64,000 nucleotides of DNA from Dethiosulfovibrio faecalis (GCF_021568795.1 NZ_JAKGUE010000010.1:1-64000); one strand, 5' to 3'. Numbered from the stretch's first letter, positions 33,389-41,100 are shown. The notes: generated by a model from the sequence alone, not told the origin. Numbers and translations: made by a program.

Positions 33389-33427
33389 CGAGGAAAAACA
33401 CAGAGCAAAAATTTCAACAAAAAGAAG

Positions 33428-34435
33428 GTGATTAAGCTGTGGTTTTTTAAAAAGAAAAGACCAGAAACAGTTTCGATAGATTTTCCTGACTGGGAAAAAG
33501 AAAAAAACCGCAGAGACACAAAACTGGACAAGTTAAAAGCTAACTTCAAAGAAGCTCAGAATACACAAGAAGCCATTGATTCTATTCGAAAAGCGGTCTT
33601 CGATTTTATCGAAAACCATAACCAATCACCTGTAGAAATGATTTCCCTCTTTGACGATTTAGATCTACCTATAGACATCACAAAGAGAGAGCTCGCAATA
33701 CGAAAAGAAATCAATCGACATTATAAACAAAGAGAAAACTATAAAGAAAAGGCGTTCTCTATATATCTGTCCTTACAACATATCGAACTCCTCTACTCGA
33801 ACCCCGCCAGAGAATGGAGTAACTTCATGGGGCTCGGGAAACTACAAACAAATCTAAAATCACTGGAATACATGGATGCCTTGATTAAAATCATGTCAGA
33901 AGGGAAACGGCTTTTCTGCAATAATAAGATAAGCACCAAACTATCAAATGACATTCAAAAAATGTTTAAATTATGGAATTCGTTAAAAATAAAACGCGAA
34001 GAATATAGACTAAACTTAGGACTCATCCCCCAAGAAAGAGATCTCGCGAAAAAACATTTTTTGATCCTTCCTGTTGTTGAATATTTAGATCGTCGTTATA
34101 AGTTCAACCCCCAAGTTAGAGATGAACTTGTTCATTGGTGCAAAGAAGATATCCCCACATACGAGCAAGTGATAAAAGAAACCAACATTATAGATGATTT
34201 CTCTGAAAATGATTGTTACAGCTTGTTGGATAATCCAAGTCTTTCCGAGCAAAAACTACGCAATTTTTCGATTGAAGATGTAAAAAAAATGGATGATTTT
34301 TTCGTTCCTAATCTTCCTTCGTTTGATATTTTATGGGGAATTTACGAAGACGAGAAGAATAACGACGGGCTATCTATGCTAAAAAACATTGGAGAAAAAA
34401 TTGGCTACGAGGAAATATTGACAGAAGAAGAATAG
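33428..34435 (+). CDS. Cargo gene: hypothetical 335-aa protein
   Basis: The start is uncertain: a GTG at 33428 lies within AAGAAGGTG, and a CTG nine bases on has better spacing. The protein is highly charged, helical and Lys/Asn-rich; the DNA is A+T-rich compared with the phage. No domain, signal peptide or membrane segment is clear. It is the first gene after the repressor on the same strand, the usual place for lysogen-expressed cargo. No function is assigned. Confidence 0.6.
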   Translation: MIKLWFFKKKRPETVSIDFPDWEKEKNRRDTKLDKLKANFKEAQNTQEAIDSIRKAVFDFIENHNQSPVEMISLFDDLDLPIDITKRELAIRKEINRHYKQRENYKEKAFSIYLSLQHIELLYSNPAREWSNFMGLGKLQTNLKSLEYMDALIKIMSEGKRLFCNNKISTKLSNDIQKMFKLWNSLKIKREEYRLNLGLIPQERDLAKKHFLILPVVEYLDRRYKFNPQVRDELVHWCKEDIPTYEQVIKETNIIDDFSENDCYSLLDNPSLSEQKLRNFSIEDVKKMDDFFVPNLPSFDILWGIYEDEKNNDGLSMLKNIGEKIGYEEILTEEE

Positions 34436-34489
34436 GTGGAACAGCATCGCCAGGGGTGGCGGTTTAGTAGGGAACAATAGGGGCAGGAG

Positions 34490-35245
34490 ATGAGTCTCAT
34501 GTTCATGTTATGGACTGCAATTTTTATTGTTTCTATGATAGCTATCCCAGTAGGGGCAATTATTGCCAAGAGATACATACAAAGCAAGCTACAGGAGTCT
34601 AAGAGGGCGCCGCTCAAAACCTATCAAGTATCTGAAAACATCAGTGTTCCAGAACTACTCCACATCGTCTATAAGGTCCGAGAGGCAAAAATAATCTCAG
34701 GCAAAAAATGCAAAGAGATCTCCCATATGATCACCAAAGAAGGGGCTACACCAGAAACCAGGGACTTGGTCCGCCAAATCCTTTATGGGAGAGATGATCA
34801 GGTCTCCTCTGGAGAGCTTCTTGGAAAAGAGCATATTTCTGTAGGAAGCAAAAGCGACTGGGCAATCGTGGCTGTGCTCATCCCACTCATGATAGCCGTG
34901 TCTTTTGCAACAGCAGACAAGCCCCAACCAGTCCAGGTGGAGCCTTCGGCAAGGGAGCAGCATAAGAAGCCATCCGTTCCCCAAAAAGACATAGGAGATG
35001 AAATAGGAGCCTTCATATGGTCTAAAACTTTCGTCAAAGACTACTTAAAAGCTCCATCTACTGCGGACTTTCCTTTCTTTGATAGAGAATCAACACAATT
35101 AAACGACTCCACTTGGGTAATAAAATCTTATGTCGACAGTCAAAACAGCTTCGGAGCAATAATCAGAACGCGCTATATCGCAACAATGCATTACAAAGGT
35201 AACGATCACTGGGAGCTGTTAGACATTCACTTTGTAGATCAATAA
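34490..35245 (+). CDS. Cargo gene: membrane protein with C-terminal globular domain
   Basis: 251 aa. A membrane helix is at about 4-26 and another at about 122-142 (WAIVAVLIPLMIAVSFA), with a charged segment between them. The C-terminal 85 residues form a globular domain (FVKDYLKAPSTADFPFFDRE, ending HWELLDIHFVDQ) seen on membrane proteins of unknown role. A+T-rich. It could be a superinfection-exclusion or defence accessory protein, but nothing in the sequence proves that. Confidence 0.6.
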   Translation: MSLMFMLWTAIFIVSMIAIPVGAIIAKRYIQSKLQESKRAPLKTYQVSENISVPELLHIVYKVREAKIISGKKCKEISHMITKEGATPETRDLVRQILYGRDDQVSSGELLGKEHISVGSKSDWAIVAVLIPLMIAVSFATADKPQPVQVEPSAREQHKKPSVPQKDIGDEIGAFIWSKTFVKDYLKAPSTADFPFFDRESTQLNDSTWVIKSYVDSQNSFGAIIRTRYIATMHYKGNDHWELLDIHFVDQ

Positions 35246-35358
35246 TTTTGGATATTAACCTCAGAACCACTTCACGCCTCTTCCTCTAAGGCGTCCTTCG
35301 AGAAGAGGAAAGTGTCAGCTTGGATGAGACAGAAAGTAGATCGGAGGAGAGGTAGGCA

Positions 35359-36060
35359 ATGGGATACGAAGAAACCGTGGAAGGGATACTCGACAGCTAC
35401 TCTAAAAAGAAAGACAAGAAATGGTTCTGTAACTGCAAATGCGAAGATCAGTGGATTTCTGTAGAGGAGAAAAATGAGGGCTACGAGCTTACACCCAATG
35501 ATAGACCAAGCCAGGAATCCGATGATCCGTGCTTCATCCTAATCCTCGAGTCGCCACACAGGAGAGAGTTTAAAACTTACGATAAAAAAAATAAAAAGCT
35601 TAAGACACTTAAGACACCCAAGCCAGCCAATGGGAAAACAGGCCGTAACATACAAGATCACTTCATAGATAGCATGGCAATACAAATGGATGGCAAGAAA
35701 AAATGCTACATATACCTACTCAATGCTATCCAATACCAATGCTCACTAGGACTAACACAAAACCAAGAGAACAAAAAAATAAAACTTGATATTTTTAATA
35801 AAACATGGGGAAATGAGGGAATGGAGAATTTTAAAGAAAGACTAAAAGGCGTATATGGTACCATCCCCGACAACAGACCTACATATATCGTAAATGCTTG
35901 CACTAATTTAGGCAAACTAAAAGAAGACATAACAACAAGAGCTAGTGAAGTTACAGAGAAAAAAATCTTTCAAAGGTGCCACCCTTCTTCGGGTTACTTT
36001 ATTGTAGAAGCTAGGGCCTATCGTCAGGCATTGAATGAACTTAGGCCCGCCTATGACTAA
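35359..36060 (+). CDS. Cargo gene: possible uracil-DNA-glycosylase-like protein
   Basis: 233 aa, A+T-rich, with GGAGGAGAGG before the ATG. After a Cys-containing start (WFCNCKCEDQW) there is CFILILESPHRREF, then a long charged insert, a segment YIVNACTNLGKL, and CHPSSGYF near the end. A strand ending in a Ser-Pro-His loop together with a late His-Pro-Ser loop is reminiscent of the two active-site loops of uracil-DNA glycosylases. This is a weak analogy and no function is established. The 113 bases before it hold a CTTCCTCT/AGAGGAAAG hairpin but no gene. Confidence 0.5.
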   Translation: MGYEETVEGILDSYSKKKDKKWFCNCKCEDQWISVEEKNEGYELTPNDRPSQESDDPCFILILESPHRREFKTYDKKNKKLKTLKTPKPANGKTGRNIQDHFIDSMAIQMDGKKKCYIYLLNAIQYQCSLGLTQNQENKKIKLDIFNKTWGNEGMENFKERLKGVYGTIPDNRPTYIVNACTNLGKLKEDITTRASEVTEKKIFQRCHPSSGYFIVEARAYRQALNELRPAYD

Positions 36061-37132
36061 ACTCCATTCAACCCTATTCGCCATCCTAGCATCTATCCTC
36101 CTTCTCGCCACCCCCTCCTTCGCTCTCTCTATCGGCACTTTCAACATAGAGTACTTCAACGTCTCCGGGAAGAAGGCCTATTCCCCCACCGACTGCGCCG
36201 CTCTGGCGAAGACAATCCGGGGATCCGGTGCCGACGTCCTCGCTCTTCAGGAGATCGAGGGCAACACCACCATGAGGTACTTCGTCACCAAGTTCATGCC
36301 GGGATGGGCTTACGCCGGAAATGATACGGGAGGCAGGCAGGATCTCTACTTCCTTTGGAACAAGAAGGTGATCAAACTCCTGGACGGTCCGCATGTTTAC
36401 GGTGCCAACGCATCCTTCCGCTTCGAAGGCAAGAGTTACAAGCTGAACGACCGACCGAACCTGGTGGCCACGTTCCTGGATACCTGGGACAACACCCGCT
36501 TTACCCTGGTGAACGTCCACCTGAAGAGCCAGAGTACCAGAGGGAAGGACGACAAGGCCACAGCCCAGAGATACAACGACACCAAGAGACGAACCCAGAT
36601 CGAAGGGATAAACAAGCTGGTCTCGTCGCTGAAGGGCCCCGTGTTCGTCCTTGGGGACTATAACACCGACTCCCCCACCGGAACTGCCTTTCCTCTCGTC
36701 GGGCTCCACAGCGGCCATTACAGCTACGATAACCGAAAAAGCAACCTGGACTATATCGGCTATATGGGCATCCAAAAGACGGGCTCCTGGAAGCTCTACG
36801 AGGTGGAGAGCTCCATAGCCTCCAGATCCACCAGAAGATCTCAGTATCCCGACCACGATATAGTCGTCCTGTCGTTGGACGGCGACGGCCCCCATGCCGT
36901 ATCGGGTGGCATAGCGGCCCCTCAGGTAGTCAAGCAGAAGAAGGTAATAGCCTCGGACTCGCCTAATGATTCGGGAGCTTCGGGAGACACGATTGTCTAT
37001 ATCACCAAGACGGGAAAGAAGTACCATGCGGATGGATGTTCATACCTAAAGAAGAGCAAGATACCGATCACGCTGAAGGAAGCGAAGGCCAAGGGATATA
37101 CGCCATGCTCCAAGTGCCATCCGCCGAAATAA
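36053..37132 (+). CDS. Secreted endonuclease/exonuclease/phosphatase-family nuclease
   Basis: 359 aa from the ATG at 36053, which overlaps the upstream stop. A signal peptide (MTKLHSTLFAILASILLLAT and on, cleaved after SFA) is followed by an EEP domain: GTFNIEYF, LALQEIEG, RPNLVATF, LVNVHLKSQ, VLGDYNTD and PDHDIVVLSL. The C-terminal 45 residues have KKYHADGCSYLKKSKIPI and PCSKCHPPK, a small Cys/His domain found on exported nucleases. Its base composition is richer in G+C than its neighbours, so it likely came separately. It would cut DNA or phospho-esters outside the cytoplasm. Confidence 0.82.
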   Translation: MTKLHSTLFAILASILLLATPSFALSIGTFNIEYFNVSGKKAYSPTDCAALAKTIRGSGADVLALQEIEGNTTMRYFVTKFMPGWAYAGNDTGGRQDLYFLWNKKVIKLLDGPHVYGANASFRFEGKSYKLNDRPNLVATFLDTWDNTRFTLVNVHLKSQSTRGKDDKATAQRYNDTKRRTQIEGINKLVSSLKGPVFVLGDYNTDSPTGTAFPLVGLHSGHYSYDNRKSNLDYIGYMGIQKTGSWKLYEVESSIASRSTRRSQYPDHDIVVLSLDGDGPHAVSGGIAAPQVVKQKKVIASDSPNDSGASGDTIVYITKTGKKYHADGCSYLKKSKIPITLKEAKAKGYTPCSKCHPPK

Positions 37133-37232
37133 GGATAAAGGAACTGAAGGCTTCCGCCGTGCGCACCGGTGACTGGGGGAGCGGGGGGGAGTAGTATAAA
37201 CTTTTGATTTTACATAAAGGGGCTCGTACGCA

Positions 37233-37670
37233 ATGCAGACAAGCAATATTATTTCAACCGTTGCTTTGGTCATGTCAGGAATATCCTTATATTTTTCCTA
37301 TCGGTCATATAAACTAAATAACGAAAAGGAACTTAGAATCCTAGCGTCATCTCAAAAAGCAAATATACGCGGGGAAATAATATCAGAATATTCACAATCG
37401 GGTTCAAAAAATTACAAGGCCCTGATTTGGAATGACGGGAAAGCTACTGCAAGAGAAATAACCGTCGACGATATAAAAGAAAAGGGAAGTCTCCTAACCC
37501 AAAAGGAAATCAATGATGCCTTCCCAGTAGAGAGCCTCGAACCTGATGGACAGGTTCGCATGCCAGTATGTGTTTTTTTAGGATCAACACTAAAACAAAA
37601 AATCACGATAAGATGGTCTGATGATTTTAAAGAAAAAAACGAAAAAAACATATACCTGCGAGTGCAATAA
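37233..37670 (+). CDS. Cargo gene: membrane-anchored protein paired with SLATT gene
   Basis: 145 aa. One N-terminal membrane helix (about 5-27, STVALVMSGISLYFSYRSYK) then a beta-rich globular domain of about 110 residues (YKALIWNDGKATAREITVDD) on the far side or in the cytoplasm. A+T-rich. The SLATT gene starts 22 bases after its stop, so the two form one transcript. The family is not known to me; a partner or regulator of the SLATT protein is a reasonable guess. Confidence 0.6.
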   Translation: MQTSNIISTVALVMSGISLYFSYRSYKLNNEKELRILASSQKANIRGEIISEYSQSGSKNYKALIWNDGKATAREITVDDIKEKGSLLTQKEINDAFPVESLEPDGQVRMPVCVFLGSTLKQKITIRWSDDFKEKNEKNIYLRVQ

Positions 37671-37692
37671 CCAGGGGAAGAGGGAAATACTC

Positions 37693-38226
37693 ATGGGAAA
37701 AAAGACGCCTAAAAAAGAACACGCAAATCCAAGGGTTTTATCTCGTACTATCATTAGAGAAGAGGTCCCTAGATTGACTCAAAAGGAATACATCCACGAA
37801 CGCTTGAAAGATCAAATAAACTGGTATGGCTCCAAAAGCGAGTGGAACAAAAAGTGGTACGTAAGACTGAAAAAATGCGAGCTTGCCATGGCCGCAACTA
37901 TCCCTGTGATAGTCTCGTTCATGGATGGGCCGCTGTGTCTAAAGCTCATCATAGCTATTCTCGGAGCATGTCTCGTCGGGATAGGCGGACTTCACGGGCT
38001 CCAGAACTACCACGAAAACTGGATAGAGTACAGGAGTACCAGCGAGGTATTAAAGCATGAGCTTTACTTTTATCAAACGAAGACAGGACCGTATAAAGAC
38101 GAAGATGACCCCTTCCCCCTGTTGGTGCACAGGACGGAAGAGATCATCTCTCACGAGAATATCAACTGGAACAACCTATGCGGACAATCAAAAAAAGAGG
38201 GGAAGAGCCCTACGATGGGCCGTTGA
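37693..38226 (+). CDS. SLATT/DUF4231 membrane protein (candidate pore effector)
   Basis: 177 aa from the ATG at 37693, with GAGGG eight bases upstream. It shows the DUF4231 pattern: YIHERLKDQINWYGSKSEWN, NKKWYVRLKK, a first membrane helix (ELAMAATIPVIVSFM), a second (LKLIIAILGACLVGIGGLHG), and NWIEYRSTSEVLKHELYFY with TKTGPY after it. SLATT proteins have been predicted to be membrane effectors that respond to nucleotide signals in conflict systems. A TIR gene lies 240 bases downstream. The 3' end overlaps the convergent gene by 17 bases. Confidence 0.82.
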   Translation: MGKKTPKKEHANPRVLSRTIIREEVPRLTQKEYIHERLKDQINWYGSKSEWNKKWYVRLKKCELAMAATIPVIVSFMDGPLCLKLIIAILGACLVGIGGLHGLQNYHENWIEYRSTSEVLKHELYFYQTKTGPYKDEDDPFPLLVHRTEEIISHENINWNNLCGQSKKEGKSPTMGR

Positions 38227-38413
38227 CTTCTCGATAAGACCTGACAAAAACATCTGGTTTACAGGGGTACTGCTCCCCTCGTAAGCCGGTGATAATCCAG
38301 TCCCCAATGGAGGCGTGAAGTGGTCCTTCTAGGGTGTCTATGACCATCTCTTTGTCGGTTTGATAAGCCCTTATTCGTACCGGTAGTTTTTCGAACCAAC
38401 GCATTTCCTGCAT
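38210..38413 (-). CDS. Small common phage protein within cargo region
   Basis: 67 aa from the ATG at 38413 (seven bases after GAGGT). The body (RIRAYQTDKEMVIDTLEGPL and GDWIITGLRGEQYPCKPDVF) matches a widespread phage protein that usually ends with this GDWI..G..GE.YPCKPDIF pattern. Function unknown. It is convergent with the SLATT gene and divergent from the TIR gene, so it separates the two. Confidence 0.7.
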   Translation of the reverse strand: MQEMRWFEKLPVRIRAYQTDKEMVIDTLEGPLHASIGDWIITGLRGEQYPCKPDVFVRSYREVNGPS

Positions 38414-38464
38414 TTCAAACACCTCTATTCGATTCGATCTTAAAAAACGAAAGGAGCTACAGCA

Positions 38465-38887
38465 ATGCCAAGTTTGCGCAATTATAACATCTTCATCAGT
38501 CATGCTTGGAGATATTCTGAGCGCTACGAAAAGCTGTCTAACATGCTGAACGAAGCCAAATATCTAAGGACAATCGACTATTCGGTCCCACAGTGGAAGC
38601 CAGTTATAGACCCAGAACACCCCTGTAATAAATCCGATCTAAAAAATGCGCTGACAGAGCAAATAAGTCACGCCAGCGTAGTAATCGTCATAGCGGGGAT
38701 GTGGGCCAGTTACAGCGAGTGGATACAGTACGAAATAGACGAGGCCCAACGTATGTGGAAACCAATACTCGGCATAAAACCCCGGGGACAAGAGCGTATT
38801 CCGAGCGCCATCACCCAAAACGCCGATGAAATGGTCGGTTGGAACACCGAAACAATAGTCAACGCCATCCGGCGGTTAGCAAGATAG
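38465..38887 (+). CDS. TIR-like protein of the ThsB (MTH538/DUF1863) type
   Basis: 140 aa, a lone domain. It starts with beta strand NIFISHAWRYS, then LKNALTEQISHASVVIVIAG and WIQYEIDEAQRMWKPILGIK, and ends NADEMVGWNTETIVNAIRRL. This is the domain used by Thoeris ThsB proteins, which sense phage and make a cyclic ADP-ribose-type signal. A Glu in SEWIQYE (E85 or E90) is the likely catalytic residue. AAAGGAG lies eight bases before the ATG. No ThsA (SIR2/SLOG or macro) gene is nearby; the SLATT gene is the only effector-like candidate. Confidence 0.85.
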   Translation: MPSLRNYNIFISHAWRYSERYEKLSNMLNEAKYLRTIDYSVPQWKPVIDPEHPCNKSDLKNALTEQISHASVVIVIAGMWASYSEWIQYEIDEAQRMWKPILGIKPRGQERIPSAITQNADEMVGWNTETIVNAIRRLAR

Positions 38888-38890
38888 CAC

Positions 38891-38919
38891 AAAGGGCCAG
38901 AGCATCCAGCTCCGGCCCT
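38891..38919. terminator. Hairpin between convergent TIR and NYN genes
   Basis: AAGGGCC and GAGC pair with GCTC and GGCCCTT, followed on the plus strand by TAAATTATTT. It lies where the TIR and NYN genes face each other and could end both transcripts. Confidence 0.55.
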
Positions 38920-38939
38920 TAAATTATTTACTAATTTAT

Positions 38940-39614
38940 TCATACCCATGAGGATGGACAAGAAAAAGTGGACCCTGCTACAGAAAAGACCTTTGGGAAA
39001 AGAGCTTTTTTTAAATGTTGTTCTTTTATTCGCATATGCCTGAACTTATTTCCAACACAAACCTTTTCTAAATGTTTGGCTCGTGCCCCGGGAGGAAAAA
39101 GAACTGATATTTCCACGGCAGGTTTCAATGTCTTTATGGCTTGCAGCGCTGGCACAAAATCGTTATCTCCGCTGATCAAAAAGACAGAATCACACTCGTC
39201 GTTTATACAGGCCTTGAGCATATCAATCGCTATATTGACATCAGTTAATTTTTCTTCATAAGTGACAAAACTCTTGTTGCAAAGTCCATTTTTTTTACCT
39301 TGAGAACAGGTAGCTTGACAAGGAACCCTACTCCTCTTGGTTTTTTTTAAAAAAGATCCCAATATAACCTTAACTCCAGTTGCCTTCAGAAGATTAATAT
39401 ATACCTTGTGACGGTCCATCTTCCCTTGATCCCATTTTGCATAAGCTGAAAAATAGTGGACTTCTTTTAAATCTTCGGTCTTATTCAAGAACTGAGTAGA
39501 AAGATTAGTTAGGTTAAGCCATTTGTAGCAAGAGGAGGACCCATTTCTTGCTACAAGGGTATTTATTGAGTGATACAAATTGAATCCGTCGACAAAAGTA
39601 ATCACTCTACGCAT
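38940..39614 (-). CDS. NYN-domain (PIN-like) ribonuclease
   Basis: 224 aa from the ATG at 39614 (MRRVITFVDGFNLYHS), eight bases after TAGGAGGG. The three acidic blocks of NYN/LabA-type RNases are present: FVDGFNLYH, TDVNIAIDML and LISGDNDFVPAL. A Cys-rich insert (CQATCSQGKKNGLC) may bind zinc. NYN RNases occur in toxin and defence settings. The gene is A+T-rich, lies between TIR and integrase, and its leader has a promoter, two hairpins and a T run that meets the ribosome binding site. Confidence 0.85.
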   Translation of the reverse strand: MRRVITFVDGFNLYHSINTLVARNGSSSCYKWLNLTNLSTQFLNKTEDLKEVHYFSAYAKWDQGKMDRHKVYINLLKATGVKVILGSFLKKTKRSRVPCQATCSQGKKNGLCNKSFVTYEEKLTDVNIAIDMLKACINDECDSVFLISGDNDFVPALQAIKTLKPAVEISVLFPPGARAKHLEKVCVGNKFRHMRIKEQHLKKALFPKVFSVAGSTFSCPSSWV

Positions 39615-39629
39615 CAAACACGCCCTCCT

Positions 39630-39659
39630 AAAAAAAATCCCGTAGCCTCGGCTACGGGA
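39630..39659 (-). terminator. Terminator/attenuator abutting the NYN ribosome binding site
   Basis: On the minus strand CCCGTAGCC, GA, GGCTACGGG are followed by ATTTTTTTT, which runs straight into AGGAGGG of the NYN gene. It can end integrase transcripts and would also stop transcripts from the promoter at 39705 unless it is bypassed. Confidence 0.8.
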
Positions 39660-39661
39660 GG

Positions 39662-39689
39662 CCATGCTGGTCAAGAAGAACCAACATGG
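39662..39689 (-). promoter_or_regulatory. Leader hairpin upstream of the attenuator
   Basis: CCATGTTGGT pairs with ACCAGCATGG (one G-U pair), giving a 10-base stem just before the terminator hairpin. The two stems together form a structured leader of about 70 nt. Confidence 0.55.
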
Positions 39690-39704
39690 GGCTTATTTGC
39701 TTAT

Positions 39705-39732
39705 ATTATACATAGCTTCCCCGTTTACGCAA
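39705..39732 (-). promoter_or_regulatory. Promoter of NYN leader RNA
   Basis: TATAAT (39705-39710) is a perfect -10, with TTGCGT (39727-39732) 16 bases upstream as -35. The start would be near 39698, so the RNA passes through both hairpins before reaching the NYN gene. The promoter overlaps the integrase 3' end region. Confidence 0.65.
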
Positions 39733-39736
39733 CCCC

Positions 39737-40864
39737 CTAGAATCTCACCCCATCCAACCAATCCGCCCACCACTGCATCATCTCCCTGCGCTTGTCCAGG
39801 TATTCGGCGTGGTTGTAGGCCGCACGCACCGTATTCTTCTCCACGTGGGCCAGCTGCCTTTCGATCACGTCCGGCGGCCATCCGTTTTCGTTTAGGATGG
39901 TGCTGGCCATGGCCCTGAAACCGTGGCCGGTAACTTCTTTTTTTTCGTATCCCATGCGTCTAAGAGCGGCGTTTACGGTTCCGTCGCTCATAGGACGCTC
40001 AGACGTGCGTATGGACGGAAAGACATACTTACCCCCTCCGGAGAAAAGACGGACCCTCTCCAGCGAATCTACCGCCTGTAATGACAACGGTACGAGATGG
40101 GAGCGACGCATCTTCATCTTTTCCGCAGGAATCCGCCACAGATCTCCGTCGATCTCGGACCACTCCATCTTTCTAAGCTCTCCCGGACGAACGAAGGTAT
40201 ATATACCGACAAGGAGTGCATGGCGCACCACAACGGACGAGAGATCCCCAACCGCCCTGACAAGTCCTCTTATTCCCTGCGGGTCTATTATGGCCGCCCT
40301 GTGAGTTACCTGTGGTGGCATCAAGGCTCCTCGGAGGTCGGCTGAGATATCTCGATCGCACCGACCGGTGGCCACACCGTAGCGCATCACCTGCCCGACA
40401 AGCTGGTGGACCCTGTGCGCCGTTTCGTGCAGCCCTTCTGCCTCGATCTTCCGTAGTACGGTAAGCAACGCCGGAGCAGAGATGGACCGTACATCGTTGC
40501 CGCCGATATAGGGAAACAGAAAAGTATCCATCCGGTACGAGAGATCCCTGATGTATTTGGGAACGCAGGTGGGCTTTTTTCTTTTCTCCAGCCATTCCTC
40601 GGCAAGGTCCTTGAAGGTGACCGTACCACCGGCAAGAGGACCGGAAGACTTTATATCGTCCCTAAGCTGCCTGGCTTGTGCAAGGCTCACGGCTGGGTAT
40701 TCGCCCAGGGATTTCTTTTTCTCCTTGCCGTCCTCCCAGCATCGCAATCGCCAGAATCTGCGCCCAGAGGGCCTTATCTCGATGTAGAGCCCTCTCTCGT
40801 CTTTGATCATGTACGGTTTTTCCTTTACCTTGGCTTTTCGTATGGCCGCATCGGTTAACGCCAT
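39737..40864 (-). CDS. Phage tyrosine integrase (P4 type)
   Basis: 375 aa. The N-terminal 100 residues are the DUF4102 DNA-binding arm (ALTDAAIRKAKVKEKPYMIK). The catalytic domain has R226 (TFVRPGELRKMEW), H314-x-x-R317 (GHGFRAMAST), H340 (QLAHVEKN) and Y350 (AYNHAEY). It recombines phage and host att sites. It sits next to tRNA-Gln, and four repeats between them look like arm-type sites. Confidence 0.95.
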   Translation of the reverse strand: MALTDAAIRKAKVKEKPYMIKDERGLYIEIRPSGRRFWRLRCWEDGKEKKKSLGEYPAVSLAQARQLRDDIKSSGPLAGGTVTFKDLAEEWLEKRKKPTCVPKYIRDLSYRMDTFLFPYIGGNDVRSISAPALLTVLRKIEAEGLHETAHRVHQLVGQVMRYGVATGRCDRDISADLRGALMPPQVTHRAAIIDPQGIRGLVRAVGDLSSVVVRHALLVGIYTFVRPGELRKMEWSEIDGDLWRIPAEKMKMRRSHLVPLSLQAVDSLERVRLFSGGGKYVFPSIRTSERPMSDGTVNAALRRMGYEKKEVTGHGFRAMASTILNENGWPPDVIERQLAHVEKNTVRAAYNHAEYLDKRREMMQWWADWLDGVRF

Positions 40865-40885
40865 GAGCCCGCCTCCTATCAGGGG

Positions 40886-40957
40886 TTGTACGGTGAAACC
40901 GTATTATCGGCAACGTTGTACGTTAGATTGCACGGTTTGGTTCTGCGCTTGTACGGT
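40886..40957. repeat. TTGTACGGT repeats, candidate integrase arm sites
   Basis: TTGTACGGT (40886), TTGTACGTT (40916), TTGCACGGT (40928) and TTGTACGGT (40949) lie in the same direction between the integrase start and the tRNA. This 70-base stretch holds no gene. Direct repeats here fit integrase arm-type binding sites or operators of the integrase promoter. Confidence 0.55.
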
Positions 40958-40990
40958 TCCCTATGATTTTCCCTGACGTAAGTATAGCAA

Positions 40991-41016
40991 AAAAGCCCGC
41001 TGTTTAGCGGGCTTTT
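40991..41016 (-). terminator. Terminator downstream of tRNA-Gln
   Basis: AAAAGCCCGCT, GTTT, AGCGGGCTTTT is a strong hairpin with T runs on both strands, and longest on the minus strand. It ends tRNA-Gln transcription and isolates the integrase. Confidence 0.8.
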
Positions 41017-41058
41017 GAGTCTCTATGGCGTTCTATGATTCTTGATGAAATTAGGCAT

Positions 41059-41100
41059 TGGCTGCCCCGCCTGGATTCGAACCAGGATCGACGGAACCAA
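41059..41100. other. Probable prophage attachment site in tRNA 3' half
   Basis: Phage genes end and host genes begin here, and the integrase is next to the tRNA 3' end. P4-type integrases use tRNA 3' ends. The exact core cannot be fixed because the other prophage end is outside the window. Confidence 0.5.

Noticed and set aside
38210-38503. Longer form of the small phage protein reaching into the TIR gene
   Set aside because: The common family part begins after the ATG at 38413, which has a ribosome binding site. The upstream part overlaps the TIR start.
38465-38887. Complete classical Thoeris system
   Set aside because: Only the TIR component is recognisable. No ThsA with SIR2/SLOG or macro domain is in the window, so only a Thoeris-like proposal is made.
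1-41000. Mu-like transposable prophage
   Set aside because: Head connector genes are Mu-like, but a tyrosine integrase and tRNA site are present and no transposase (MuA/MuB) is seen.
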